A program made the translations under genes and the position numbers. Below, piece after piece: positions 23,521-37,200 of a stretch of DNA of 64,000 bases. The notes below the pieces were generated by a model. It did not search any database. It was not told where the DNA came from and saw only the letters and a program-made list of their open reading frames with translations. Source of the DNA: Trematomus loennbergii (lineage: Eukaryota; Chordata; Actinopteri; Perciformes; Nototheniidae); contig JAAOOA010000033.1 of assembly GCA_012861695.1 (NCBI GenBank), forward strand, positions 9,168,325-9,232,324, read 5' to 3'. The first letter of the stretch is position 1. Each line of letters begins with the position of its first letter.

Positions 23521-26500
23521 AAATGTTTAGCTCTGACTCTCAATCATTCTTTTAGCAGAAATAGTTTTCTATGACCTCACTTTCTTTCTACTTTATTTGT
23601 TTTACTTATCCTTTAGTTATTTCAAGTGTTTCATGCTAAACGAACCCCCTTTGGAAAATTCTAGTTGCATGACCAAGAGTTAGCATTTGAAGGAAACAAA
23701 ACACTTTAACTCAACACATTTCCAAACAGGCCTCTTCAAAAAAATCACACCTTAACAAAGCATTTAGGAGTATGTGCTGATTCCTGCCGGTTCCTTGCCC
23801 CGATTTCTGTTGCTGCTGCTGTTCTCATTTCGACTGGCATTGCAGTTGGTGGAGATGTTCACGCATCATTTTTTGAGAGAGGGACTTTTTTTTATCTTGG
23901 GATGAAATTAGTGTGGGGGGGGGGGGGGGTCACAGGCCTGTGATGCCGCAAGTTGCTGCTAGGGTTTAATGAGAGTTGAACACCATCACAGCCACCAGCA
24001 CCATAGAGCTAATTAAAACGAGATAGCAAATCAGTCCCAGTGAAATATTAAATATTAACTTGACCATGACTTGCAACATCTATCATTTGATAGACACTCT
24101 AATTAAGATAATGACGTTTAAATGCTTTAGTAGTTCTATTTAAAACATTGCAGATATTATATAACAGATATTTTTAAATGACAGTCTTATTTCAGCTTTG
24201 TCATCATGTTAGTGTCTTTGTCAACTTGAAAACTTATGCTGGTTCAGTACCTTTTTTCAATTAAGAAAGCTTATAAATGCATTTTATGATGAGGTGCAAT
24301 TTCAGCTGATCCAGTCCTCGCAAGTGATATAACCTTCTCAAGTCAATTCACTCTAAAATTTTCTTCTATTAGACACATTTTTATGGTTAATAAAAAAGCA
24401 TGGACAAAGCATATTTGAGTTTTTGGGTAGTTTCAAAAAGCTAGACATACGATGCGATAATATTGGTCAGATCAAGTCTGAAATGTGACTTGCATCACAG
24501 CATTTCCATGTGTAACATCAACATAGACAAATGTCAAGACATGAAAAACAAACATGATAGATTTGTGTTGTTATTGACTCTTATTGTGAATTTTGTGTCA
24601 TTTGTTCTAGAAGGGTTCTAAACTATTTGAAGTTTCATGTCCCCTGACAGAAAAAAAAAACAAACTCAACAATTCTGCAGGACGTATTGAGTTTAGTTCA
24701 GCTATCTCATAGTTTATCTCTCATATAGCATCTTATATCATCATCTTTGAACAGCTTATAAACATGTCTGTACAAGCAACATATGGATAGTCCTAATCCA
24801 TTAAGTCGAAGCTGTAACAGAAGTAATACAACTTTAGTGAGAAAGATGCTTGTGAATTAGACGAACTTCAGCCCTTACATATTGTCTGAGCTGCCGATCG
24901 TTTCTCTGTATTGCTGTAACCTTTAGAGAGGATGTTGCATATGTGTCTTTTGGTGATTTAAGACAAATATGATCTTTCACATTCATCTGTAGCTTCATCA
25001 ATCCTCTCGTGTCTCTCCTTGGTTCACTACTCCCATCCATCTCTCATTTAACTTTTTCCCTTGTTTCATCTCTGTCCCCATCCCCCTCCTCTCCATCTCA
25101 TATTTCTTTTTTCCTGCTGCTGCCTGTCAGCCACCTGAGGGCAGAGTCAACAATTACAATCTGGATTTGCTGCAGAAATGGGAGGCGGGAGAGGGAGAGG
25201 ATGTAGAATAGTCGTGATTGCTGTTTTAAAATGGCAACACAAGTCTGCTGACCTCAGGGGATAGTTCACAGATTCTCACTTCGTACATTTTGAATATTTC
25301 CACCTTTCCAAAAAATCTGGCTCCTATGAACCTTCAAAATAATGACCACTTTGGGAATTTGAAGCAGAGTTTCTGACTTAGGCTAGGCTGATTTGAGAGT
25401 CAATCAATACTATTCCCCATGGAGGGTTTCAGAAATAGTGCAGACAAAATAATGAATGGGGATCTTTAAAAATGTGACAGTTTCACCTTTCTATCTTTTT
25501 AAACTTATAGAGGGCAAACCTTCACAGAGAGAATTTAGAGATATAGATAGTGAGGGGGTGCACGACAGAAAGTACCTTGCAGACATTGGTAGCAAGATAT
25601 GCTGCCCCCACATTGAGACTTCCTTAGGGTGCACATAGGGGCAAATAATCAGCACACAAAAAAACTAAACTTGTACGAACATTAACATCTACTGATGCCC
25701 AGTAAGTAGTAAAGTAGCTGCTAAAGGTTTGGGGCATAAACAAATGGGAGCACACCCACAAATATATTCAAACCCTCAAGAGTGGACCAGCGTTATCGTG
25801 CTCATACCTGGTACATGGAAAAAGCTTTAAGAGTTTAGATTCAAATTTACTCGTTCAAAACAGTAAACGCAAACAGGCCACCTGGGGCATAGACTTATGT
25901 TCTAGATTACATCTGCAGCTCAATGAGGCTTGTCTTATATGCACTCAGGTCCAAATGCATTATCTACGAGCACGCCGAAAAACCCAAACTATTATTTCAC
26001 AGTTTGGATCTTTACCATCAGAGCACTGAGCATAGATTAGATCAGGATCTATAGCTAGCAGAGAACGTGTACTGTAGCAATGAAGCTCATAGTGCATATT
26101 GTATTTACGGAGGTTAATGGGGATGATAGAATGTACATGAACTGTTAATGTGGAGACTCGGGGTGGGGGATTTACCGTGGCAATCATTTAAACTGAAAGC
26201 AGCGAGAATCCTGGCACATTAAATGATTCCTTTACTGCGATGCCCCAAAACAATTTCTCGCTCGAGGGACCACACTTGCTTGTTCTGCAATCTGATTAAG
26301 CTAACTCTCGGTCGGGAAGAGACAAGAGGGTCTGTGTATACTCTCTCTCTCCCCCCTCTCTTTTTAAACCATCCGTTCAAGCTTAATAACACTCATCTGT
26401 AAGGATAATTGTAAGATTGATCTCGACATGCACGGTGTTAATGGCATCCATTTGCTAGATTTAGTGTTTGTTCTTTTAAAATGGCCCCTTGAAGATGCAG

Positions 26501-28380
26501 AAAAAAGTCGCCAATGCCAACAGCAGTTTCAAAATAATTCAAATGCTGTATATAAGTATTCATAAAATTGAAAGTATGCAACATTAGAGATGTGAGCTAT
26601 ACCTCTTATGATGACTTAAATGGTAAACATCTAAAAGCTTATGATTAGTCCTCATTTATTATTTAGAATATTGATAAACAATCTCATCCGCTTTATTGCA
26701 TGTGGTTGAGGGCCATTTTGAAAAAAAATGTTTTCTTGCTTCATACATCATCACACGCAATTCCAGGGAGCTGCTCAGTAAAAACGGTATTTTAAGGTTA
26801 TACATTTGAACAGTGAATTACTCCTGATTCAAAAATGTGTTAAACATAAGTTTAGTGGTCAGGGGTCATTTTCAAAAGTAAATATAACACTACGTGGGTC
26901 ATGTGACTGTAATACACAACATGTGATTCACAGTTGTTCATTCACAAAGCTCACTAAGGATTCCATAACCAAACCAGAGTTGGATGCTACCCACTTTATT
27001 AGGTTTTTGTCACATAAAAAAGACGAGGGAAGAACTTGAAGAAGACACATTTAATAATGGATGAATTACATTCAGCTGTTTCAGTCTCAGGATGCTGGCA
27101 GTGTGCATGCTGGCTCTCTGACACACTATCTTGACTTACTGAAAAGGTTGAATAGAAAAGAGCCATTGTGCTTTTCTGACTAAGATAAGTCAAAAATGTC
27201 TGCTGTAATAAAAGGGCAGTGGAATGTCTCTTTTCTATGGCTTCATTTAATGACAATCTGATTAGAGTTGACAGAAATGCTCTGTCCCAGCTCAGGTTTT
27301 TGTTTCAAACATTTCAAATTAAACATGCATTTTCAAAAATGCTTAGAAGCTACAGAAAAAAATGTGGAGCTCATCTAATATAACTGTAGTTGTCACTGTA
27401 TGTAATGCATAGTAACCCTTCCTATTAGTTACACTAAGTAGTGGGTCATTTAAAGTTGAATGCAAAATAAGTATATGTACTTTAGCAAATAATTGAAACA
27501 CTTAGCACATGGTGCCTAAGTTTAAATACTAATTGTATGACTCACCAATTCAAGTAATTACAATTTAGGCTTGAGAGAGGGAACACGTTTAATTGTATAC
27601 TACTAAGGATTTCCGACCATTGGTATTAAATGACATTATATTTTTTAGATAAGCTTTTCTATCCACTTTAACTAATCATAGAGTTATTCTTATTTCTTAT
27701 AATTTAAACTATGTTCTTCGGTTGTAAAAAGAAAGGTTACAAATATCAGTCATAGGGAATTTAAATGTTTTTGAGAGCATGGTAACAGGGGTATATTCAC
27801 AACAGATACCTTTGGATATGGTTCACCTTAGTGTTTTGTCTGTCTGTATTACAGTAACACATGTGTTTTAAACAACACAAAGTACTAAAAGCAATATGTT
27901 ATGTCTTTGTAATATAACTCTAAGCTTTGTTACCATGGATATATTTGACAAAGGTTTCAGTTTGACATAGGCAGACATTAAATGTCATATTTACTCTTCA
28001 ACACTGATATACTCGGCTCCAGTCCAATGACAGACACTCCTACAACCATCTAACATCTCCCACACACACAGCCTCACTCTCTCTTTCTTTTTCTTACACA
28101 CACAAACACACACACACATTGCTCCACATTGGCTTTAACTAAATTCTATTCTGGTGATCATAACTATTTGATGACAGAGCTTCTGGTTTCTCAACCACCC
28201 TTTTGCACACACGATCTAGCTTTGAATTATTTAGCACAGGGAGCTAAAAAGGTGGTCCCTTAAAACAGCAGGTACACTCAAACTCAGGAAGCAGGACACA
28301 CAAGCTTTCTTATCCAGGCATCCCACTCTTGTATATCACTCCATTCTTTCATCCATTTATCAGTACATTCATTCTCCGCA
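23521..28380. other. Long intergenic stretch upstream of GRXCR2
   Basis: No gene was seen. A 15-bp poly-G run lies at about 23916-23930. ORFs are all under 90 codons without motifs. Some segments (for example 26220-26340) are less AT-rich and repeat-free and could hold regulatory DNA, but this cannot be shown from one sequence. Confidence 0.45.
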
Positions 28381-28390
28381 TCAGGAACAC

Positions 28391-28472
28391 CAGCTGATGT
28401 GAATTAGCCCCAGGTGAGGCGCTTTTTGGATGGACTGACGGTCTCACAGCATCCCCTCCTCAAACAGCCACC
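28391..28472 (+). promoter_or_regulatory. GRXCR2 5' leader with E-boxes and strong Kozak context
   Basis: Two CANNTG boxes (CAGCTG at 28391 and CAGGTG at 28411) lie within 85 bp of the start codon. The start codon sits in GCCACCATGG, a full Kozak match. Whether the E-boxes bind hair-cell bHLH factors is speculation. Confidence 0.35.
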
Positions 28473-31400
28473 ATGGAGGAACTCCAGAGAAAACTGGATC
28501 AGCACTATGAAGGCACCAAGCCCAGAAAGGTTTGTGAGTTATTTACAGAACTACTTGCTCTAATTAAAAGGAATACTTAAGTATTTGGTGATATGTTGAG
28601 AAAAATACACATTGAGGTCATACCTTCCTGTTTTGATTTGCAGTTGTTTTAATATCAGTGGACTATTGCTTTAAATTACAGCACACAACAAACTAAAGCT
28701 ACAGTCCTTGAAGATTCAGCTTTAAACGGCATCTTGTGTTGTCAAACTGCAAGCTGAAAAGGGGAAAGGAGCAGGATGTTATTTTGTATGTTAGGAAGCT
28801 GCAAATGTCTGTATGCACCCCTGTTGTCTCCTCAAACAGCAGTTATTTTTGTTCTACTCATCTTTTTTATGCTAGCAAGATATGTAAATTAAGCACTTAG
28901 CATATTTTCATGAAAAACCAGCTTGGGGAAGGAAGTAAAACATGTCACCTTCAACCCAAAACCACAGGTGAGGTTCAAGCTGGCGTCGTCCTACAGCGGT
29001 CGAGTGCTGAAGCACGTGTACGAGGACGGGCAGGAGCTGGATAGTCCCGAGGAGAAGTACCCTCACAGCTTCGTTCACCGCAAGATCCCCCCCAGCCACC
29101 TGGAGGTGGAGCAGCTCTGTGGCTTTGAGGATGCTCATGGGGACAAAGCGGGTGGGTTTTTATCATTTTGTAACACACTTCCACTGTGTCTTACTTCATA
29201 TGCATTACTGCACTTCGGTTTGTGTGTGTGTGGGGGCTGTAATACCAATACAATGTGTAGGGCCTGCATTACATTTGTATCTGCTTCCCTACCCTACACG
29301 TTGGAGTGGTTTCTGTGAAATTGTTTTGACATGTTTTTCCTTGAAAGTCATATATAATGGATGTGCATGATTGAAACTCCTCTGTGGAGTGTTTGCTTAT
29401 ATTTGTTACACTGTGAAGCTGCCAGCGTGCATACACACTTTTCTAATACTTAGTGGTACAGCTATCTTTGTGATGTGATTTGGAATATGTCAAGGCTACA
29501 AAATACTGGCTCAATTGCCCTCCTATCTTTTTCATGTCATCTTTTGCTTACGGAGAAGTAGAACATGAGCTGACAAACGTTTTTCTCACCCTGTTGGATA
29601 AGTCAGATATTTGTTCTGCTGTCATGATGGAGTAAACATCATAGCTAAATTATAATCTAGCTTGTTTTTGAGTGCAAATGTTATTGCAGTTTGGACTACT
29701 CTTGCAGATAATATGCAATACATTGAAACAGAAGAGGTCATGCAAATGGTAAACATGAACAATGACCACATTCAAAGATATTGCTGATAAACTTAAATAT
29801 TTTAGTGTGATTTTCTAGTGAGAATAGCTGGCCCTGTCCAAAGGTAACAGCCCATACCATTATCCCCTAAATCTCACTAATGAGCATATCATGTGTTGAT
29901 CTGCACAATCAAATACAATACATTTAGACCTCGGAAAGTTTAACAATTTTTTGGCTGGGACCAGTAACTGCACCACTTGCTAAAAAAACAGTTGAAAATG
30001 GTCAAGACAAAGATTTAGTAAGACAAGGATGCAATGCTAACACAGCTAGCCTTAGTGCTCATAACCACTACATTACAGTATAGGAAATATGTGCTGTTTA
30101 TGCATGAAACCTGGACCTTAAATCTCACTCTATATTGACAACATGTTTTGTTCTGTACCCAGGTGTTCATCCTCCAACAGGGCTCATTGCCCAGAGAATA
30201 AACGTGTACAGAGGAATGGGAAGCTACAAGCCCGCTGCAGGCCAGACAGAGGAAGCAGAGGGAGGGGCCCAAGTAAGCAATGCTGCTGCTGTTTTATTCC
30301 CCTACACATTTGATATTAATAAAGATCAGCTTAGATTTGATTTCCCCCTAGCAATGTAATTGAATTACGTCAAATGTCAAAGCAACATCTTACTTTAATG
30401 TGACCTTAAAGAATTACAGTTTTGTATTAGAAAATGTGATGTATTACGTAAAACATTGTCAAATCAACATATGGACTATAATTATTGTGTGCTATTTATT
30501 TTAAAACTCACCCACAGAAAAAGTCCATCAACACTTGTGTTAGTTTATTTATGACACCCTTTGAATGTTAAGTTACTAAATTTGGAAATGATCGCTATGC
30601 AACGACTCTTTGGATATATTAACATAAAGGGAATTATGATAAGAAAGTATCACAGCTCCTTGGAAGCGTTGGTATTTAAACCCCACAGAGCATTGCAAGT
30701 TACATATGCTGAATACAAACAGACACGCCAAAATAAACACAATTACCAGCCAACGCAGAGTTACTTAATATAATACATCTCTAGAACAGAACAGAACAAG
30801 CAATAAAGACTTAAAATAGAAAAATGAGAAGAGTCTTAGGATAATTACTGCCCCAACTACATGCTGTTCTGTGAAAATTGCTCAACAATTAAAAATGAAC
30901 AACAACAAAATTGTTCCTCTGTAGGGAAAAAGCCAGTGTTACTGATCCGCTGAGGCAGTGGCTTCATTAGTGCAGAGAGGGAGGTCAGCTACATCGCCTG
31001 CTGGCTTAGTGTCAGTTTCATTCTTTTATCCTCTAAACAAAGGCACGCATGGCCCTGGTGACCAAGGCCAGCATTTATTACATTTATCAGTTGAAAACAG
31101 CAATCTGGATTTTAGTTGATCCTTTTAGGGAATTATTGAAAGGGTGGCACGGTGGTCCTGGTGGAGCACCCCTACTGTCAGCAGGTCTAATGAGTTCCTC
31201 CCCCATATCTTTCCTCTGTCTGTGTTATAATGAGGGAGATGCACTGAAACAAAACACTTCATTTCACAATGTTTGAAATGTGAAGGTCACATCATGTCAA
31301 AAAGTTTAAAAACACTACTGAAATTAGTCCAAATTAGTTATTTTATTGAAGTTTGATAAATGGAAGGAGGCTGGTTCCCTTAGTAAAAACATATTTTTCT

Positions 31401-34215
31401 CGGTTTGTGCTCCGCATGAACAAAGTAACTTTTGTGATTCATTGTTGTAGTACTTCTATGTCTTTTTAAGTATACTTAAGGTTATTTTAAGCTACCAGTG
31501 ATATACTGTATGTTTCATCCCTGTACAAACATGGTTCATTCCCACGGACAACCACATGTTTATTTTAAGGTTTGAGTTTAGTGAAATTAAAATGCTGTAT
31601 AGACTATCAAAAAGAATGGATTTCTCTTCAGACTCCAGGCAATCACAAATGGGGAAAGCTTTGTCATAAGAGATGGTATTGTAGTATTTCCAATTGCCTA
31701 CAAACAGAAGCCTGTACACCACTTCAAAGCATGTTGTGTATTGCACACAGGGTATGTCTCTTCAGATACATTCAACTAGAAAACCTGTTCTCACCCACAC
31801 AGAAAGCCCACAGCTGAATGCACGTAAGCTCTGTTAGTTAGTCGTAGGAATAGAATGTGGGAATTGTTGTAAATATCAAACACAAGCATCTCAATTACCT
31901 AATCATAGATGCACCAGCTGTTGTTGTAATTAAAAGATGTAGGATACTCTGACACGTTCTGTTTCCTTCAGTCCTCAGTGTTGGATTTTGGCAAAATAAT
32001 CATCTACACCAGCAATCTGCGCATCATCAGAGCGCCTCCGAGGAAGCCTGAAGTGTCACGGCACCACACAGGGCCTCCTTTGGACTTGGAGGGATACCCA
32101 AAGGCCAGAGAGAGGGGGAGCAGGAGGAGGGCTAAAGCTCTGTGTGCAGCGGGGGGTGAGGAGAAGGAGGAGAAACCGATCAGTGACACAGAGACCAAGG
32201 TAATGATGCATGGCCAAATTATTCTCAGTGGTGTGGTTCCTATCACCCTGCTTCTGTTTCTTGCTATTATCAGTCTCATCATGCCCCCCCCCCCTCTCTG
32301 TATCTCAGCATATGTCTTCAACCCTCCTGTCTTCACTTTGTCTTTCGAGAGTGTAACTGCAGAATCGTCTGCAGCCATATTGTTGTAATTTGTAAACAGA
32401 GGGGTGTTCATTTTCATCTCCTCGGTGTTTCCTTGTAACCGCCACCTTACTCTCTTTTCCTGTTGCCCCCCTCCTGCTGCAACAACCCCCCCCCCTCCCA
32501 TTGTCCTAGTGTTATCTGTCAACTGTGAACACATACTGATGAGTCCACAGTTTTACTCTGCCCTTGCAGCATTTGCCTGCCACTTGCCAGCCCACAAGGA
32601 TACCCAGCTCGCTATTATCTCCCCCCTCTCACCTCCTCGGCTGATTACTGTTCTCTTCCCCTCACTACCTCCATTCTTTTCTCACCCCTCTCGTTATTTT
32701 CTCATCTTCTTGTCTTTTTCTGCCTCTGGAAAAAATAAGTTTGTTCTCATTTTTTTCTTTCATTATTTGGCAATCTCACTTCTCTCTGCTAGATTATTTT
32801 CTTTATCATCTTTGCTTTTGTTACCCACACGCAAGGTATTCATATTTTGATATCTTTGTTTCTTTATATCTAACACAGATGTAGAGTTATACATTCTCTC
32901 TTTCATTTTGCATGTTGTTTCATCATTAAACCATACGTGCATCTTAAATTGATGTAGGTATTATGAATGTCAAAACGTCAACTTCGCGAATGGAAAAAGC
33001 CTTTGTGCATAAAGTAGATTTTTGGATCCATTTTAGCCCCATAACCTGTTCATTTATTGCAGGTTGGTACCAAGGTAACTTGTAATCTGACTCAAAGTGT
33101 AACAAGTAGCCTACACTTAACAAAAAGACTATCCAGACTGAATTACATCTGGCTTACTTTCAGCCACTTTTACTATTTGAGATTTAAAACATTGGTACAG
33201 AAAATCCTATTAACAATTCTTCATTCATAGAGCATCTTTTGCTGAAGCACTCTAGCATTGTATGCTAAGCAGTCTATCTTCAAGAGGTGAATTCTGCCAT
33301 TCTGTTTGAAGCACTTTTCACAGTCCTAGTTGTTCAAAGTTTTCACTGAAATCAGTTGTACTACTGATTCAAGACATTAAGTATTGTTTACAAAGACTTA
33401 CATCTTGTGTAAGTATCCTGCCTTCCTGTAATCGATAATCTATCCCCCCCTCTACAGGCAGCCGCACGGTCTTGCAAATTTCGTTGTAAGGACCAGCTGG
33501 CTGTGTAAATGACCGGCTGGTCAAACATCATCCCGCAACACAGCTACTTACCAATGGTGTTTAATTATAAATAATATTGGAACCATTGGACCATTGGTTG
33601 TTGTAAAGGTTGTTTTGTGTCTGCCAGCAGGTGGGCCAGTTGAGCTCTGATGCAAGTTAAGCAGCTCTGTAACAGTTGCAGTGTAAAATGAAGTAAATAT
33701 ATTTAATACAAAACTGGCTTATTGTAGATTATGTATGCATTTCACACTTCATCTAACTGGCATGAAAGGATCCTCTGTCAATCTGCTTGTTGGATTTTCT
33801 CGACAACAGTTTTTTTTTGCACTAGTTTAAATACATTATATTCAGAAATTGCAGATGTTTTTAATTAGGTTGAAAAACTGTTCTTCCAACCTTGGTGGTC
33901 AGTTCAATCTCTTTCCATATGTCGCTTGTTTTCTCACCTGTTCCAACCTTTTCCTCAATTTTTTGTTACCCTTTGAATAACCTTACAGATGCTCTCTTTC
34001 TCCTCTTCCTCACCCCACTAATGTGTTTCTTCTGTCTCCAGGAGGCGGACAGCTGCCAGCATTGTGGCGGTTCGGGCTGCACTCCCTGCTCTCTGTGTCA
34101 TGGCAGCAAGCTGTCCATGCTGGCGAACCGCTTCAATGAGTCCATCAGTGATCTGCGTTGCCAAGCCTGCTACCCCCATGGTCTGGAGAAGTGCCAGTCC
34201 TGCTCCAGCAAATAG
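28473..34215 (+). CDS. grxcr2: Glutaredoxin domain-containing cysteine-rich protein 2 (five coding exons, complete)
   Basis: GRXCR2 is a stereocilia protein of inner-ear hair cells, needed for bundle organisation and linked to deafness in mammals. Coding exons: 28473-28529, 28968-29151, 30163-30272, 31972-32199 and 34042-34215. All introns are GT-AG, phases agree, and the product is 250 residues against about 248 in human. Key features: VRFK and SSYSGRVLKHVYEDGQEL (residues 20-43, the most conserved N-terminal block), IAQRINVYRG (about 75-85), DFGKIIIYTSNLRIIRAP (about 122-139), a basic/acidic linker, and a C-terminal cysteine-rich domain with CxxC pairs at 198/201, 209/212, 233/236 and 244/247 plus the CSLCHGSKLSMLANRF block. 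Start chosen for the Kozak match and the exon 1 fit. Introns of 438, 1011, 1699 and 1842 bp hold no other gene. A polyadenylation signal AATAAA lies at about 34672. GRXCR1 is excluded by the N-terminal block and length. No defects were seen. Confidence 0.95.
31141..31205. repeat. Fragment of a dispersed repeat in GRXCR2 intron 3
   Basis: The stretch gggtggcacggtggtcctgg resembles the start of a common fish repeat (gggtggcacggtggtg). It is short and degraded. Identification rests on familiarity only. Confidence 0.4.
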
Positions 34216-37200
34216 CACTGTTTGGCTGATACTCATGTCTGGCATAGAGAGAATGAGTTAGTCAGTGAATGAGTGTGTAGCTGTGAGCGAGTGCATACCG
34301 GATGTGCTATGGGTTTTGTCACAATTTTCTCCGCGGCAATATTTCGCTAATCCAAAGTGTTCTTGGTGGGGTGTTTCGGAGCACTATAGGAAATATAAGC
34401 CATCATTGGAAGGGGAATTATGAATTGTGCAGCGGGCACAAAATCATAAAATACAATTACTGTGTGCAGTGAACATAGGTTGCGATAAGATAAATACATT
34501 ATCACTTTTTTGTTTTTACATTATTTTGCATCTGCGCCCCTTCTTCCTGATAAAACTGTGTTCTACGTCAGTGTTATCAGTTTAATTAAAATCATGCAAA
34601 GATTTCGCTTTTTATTTATTCTACTGGGAAGGCTGTCCTGTTGCTATCTCCACTCTCTAGTCACCAGAGAGAATAAAACCCTTTATGTCCAAATATGATG
34701 TAGCTGGAGAAAAAATACTTTGCGATAAAGACTTTAAGATGAAGAAAGAGAATAAGAACTACAGGCAGAATGAGGGATGAGCATAAATCAAAAGAAGCAT
34801 TCAAAGCAAATTCGAACAATGATTAAAGTTTAATGCACCCAACAATGGCAAAATGCACTCCTGCTTTGAAAGGTTGATAAATTGGTGAGTAAATAAGTTA
34901 CACACTTTTCATAGCATTTAAAGACTTTGGGTGCACACACTTTGAGAGGAGATGAGATGGAGATAAGACTTTAAGGAGAACAGTTAAATAAATGACAATG
35001 TCACTGTTTTTTACTATTATTAATAATCCCATTCTCAGGTTATTGCCATTGTAATTTGATCTAAAGATGTATCCACCGTTTTGATATATGAATAAAATAA
35101 AACACCTTATTCATTTTCAATTCTTCTTCTTTTATTGTGTCTATAAATCGCAGTGTGAAAGTTGTGCTCTATTTAATTTGTATTGGGTTACTAGCACAGG
35201 ATATTCTCATAGCATAACTCCAAAATGTCCAACATGATGTTGATGATTAAATGTGGCAAATGCAGTCTATAAAGATATTGTTGGTCATACACGTGACCTT
35301 ATCTTTATTTGCAGTGAATGATTCATTATCTTTCCTCTCCACTGAGCCTCAGATCAGTCAGTCAGCGTCACCATCTTATCCAACATGTTTGATTTATTTG
35401 ACTGTAATCTTTGTAATCTAAGTGCACCCTGTAGTCAGAGCAGCATCGTAACTCTAACAGTGACGTCTGTTACTCAACAGTGTGAAAGTCATTCCCTAAA
35501 TGTTTGATGTATTTTCATGGGGGGTTAGGAATGTTTGTTTGTGTGTTCTCAGCTTGAAAAGGAGATGAAAGTTACTAAAACAAATGCAGCACACTGCCTA
35601 ATTCCTAGTCATTACATCTTAGTCATTATAACTCCAATCAACCACATTGTGGATTTGTGACATTTTGGGAGGATTAACAGAGAAGGGAACACACAAGTAA
35701 ATATCACCTCAATAGAAAATGGAGTGCTCACCTTCATGCAATAATGCATTTCAAATGGATGCATTTGCATATTCCAGGATTACATTAACCCATTACAAAC
35801 TAACACATTTTGAGCATGAGGTTGAAATGTTAGATAAGGATGCTTTTTTTGCATCTGAGTTATTTTCATATTGGTGGGATACCAGTTTTCAAAACAATAA
35901 CGTAAAAGCCTTCGTAATATGCCTACCTGCTCCATAATCAGATATAAACTTGCCCCAGGATATTTTGGAGTGGCTGATATGGCATTTCCCCCCACTATCC
36001 TTATGCCGCAGGCAGAGATGATCAATCAAAATCAGTGTAAGCAGTTGAATGCACTGACCACATCCACGAAGGTGTCGGTGGCCCGAAGTCACACCAGACC
36101 AAGCACCCCGCACCATTACAGCCCACTATCCCCGTCCCTATACCTATCTTTGTGCTGGCATTTCCATTATTTTGTCCTATTATGTTGGATAGCCTCACAC
36201 TCAGTTAAAGAGCAGACTTCATGGCTTATCAGCAGCCTGGCCAAAAGCCCTATCAGCAATCAAACTCCTGCTATTTCGGGAATGAGAGGAGGAACCTGAA
36301 TCTCCAGGCTCCCTCTTTTTCATTTCTCCCTCTCTCTCGCTCTCTCTCAGACTGGTCTGCTAAAAATCTCTTGCCCATGCTGTTAATAGTGAGCTTTAGC
36401 ATTTCAGTTCCTATTCCACAAGGGAACCAAAGTGAGGAAAATTGGGTCACAGAACTGTTTTTGGCCTCCACTGCTCCGCAGGACCTTAACAGTGGTAAGG
36501 AAGCAGGTAAACACACACTATGCCCTTTACTATATAGTATACAGAGGGTTTGTAAAGCACTGACAAATTACAAGAATATAAAACTGCTTGAACATGAAGA
36601 TCAGATACTTAGAATAGTTGTTCTACGGCGGCACATCTTCTAAAGGCTGTGAGCAAAAATGAATTCAGTATTATACCATATTCATTTTTTCCATCATGGC
36701 AGTGTTCAAAGTGTGTCAAAAATATATAAGAACCAACATAATATGCAAGTGCAAGCTGTTTATAGGCAATAAATCATGCTGATGACAACTAACAAACAAA
36801 CAAAAAAACAGAAAAAAACGAGCAAAACATATATATTTTTTTGTTTAGCACAAACAGCTTGTGCAAGATTGAATGATAAAAAGTGGCACATTTGGGTTAG
36901 TATCCCAACAAATGAAAACTACAGCTACAATTAAATTAATAATGAAGTGAACAACATCCTCACTGAGATAGTTGGGAGAAAATATAATATATTTATCTGA
37001 AGGGTTTTTCAAATAATACACTTTTTAATACTCAATACTCAATACTTTAATACTTATTTCTTCTCTTTTTCTAACCAGTGTTTGGATATTTCGCTCCTTG
37101 TACTTGTCTTGTATTTGTCAATTTGTTGTATACAACACCTGGAAAATGTGCTTTGTAAAACAATTCAATACATTTAACTTCACTAAATAAATTACAATGC

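Noticed and set aside
28908..29184. Minus-strand ORFs near 29 kb
   Set aside because: Antisense shadows of GRXCR2 exon 2.
32004..32534. 176-codon minus-strand ORF
   Set aside because: Antisense shadow of GRXCR2 exon 4 and its following intron.
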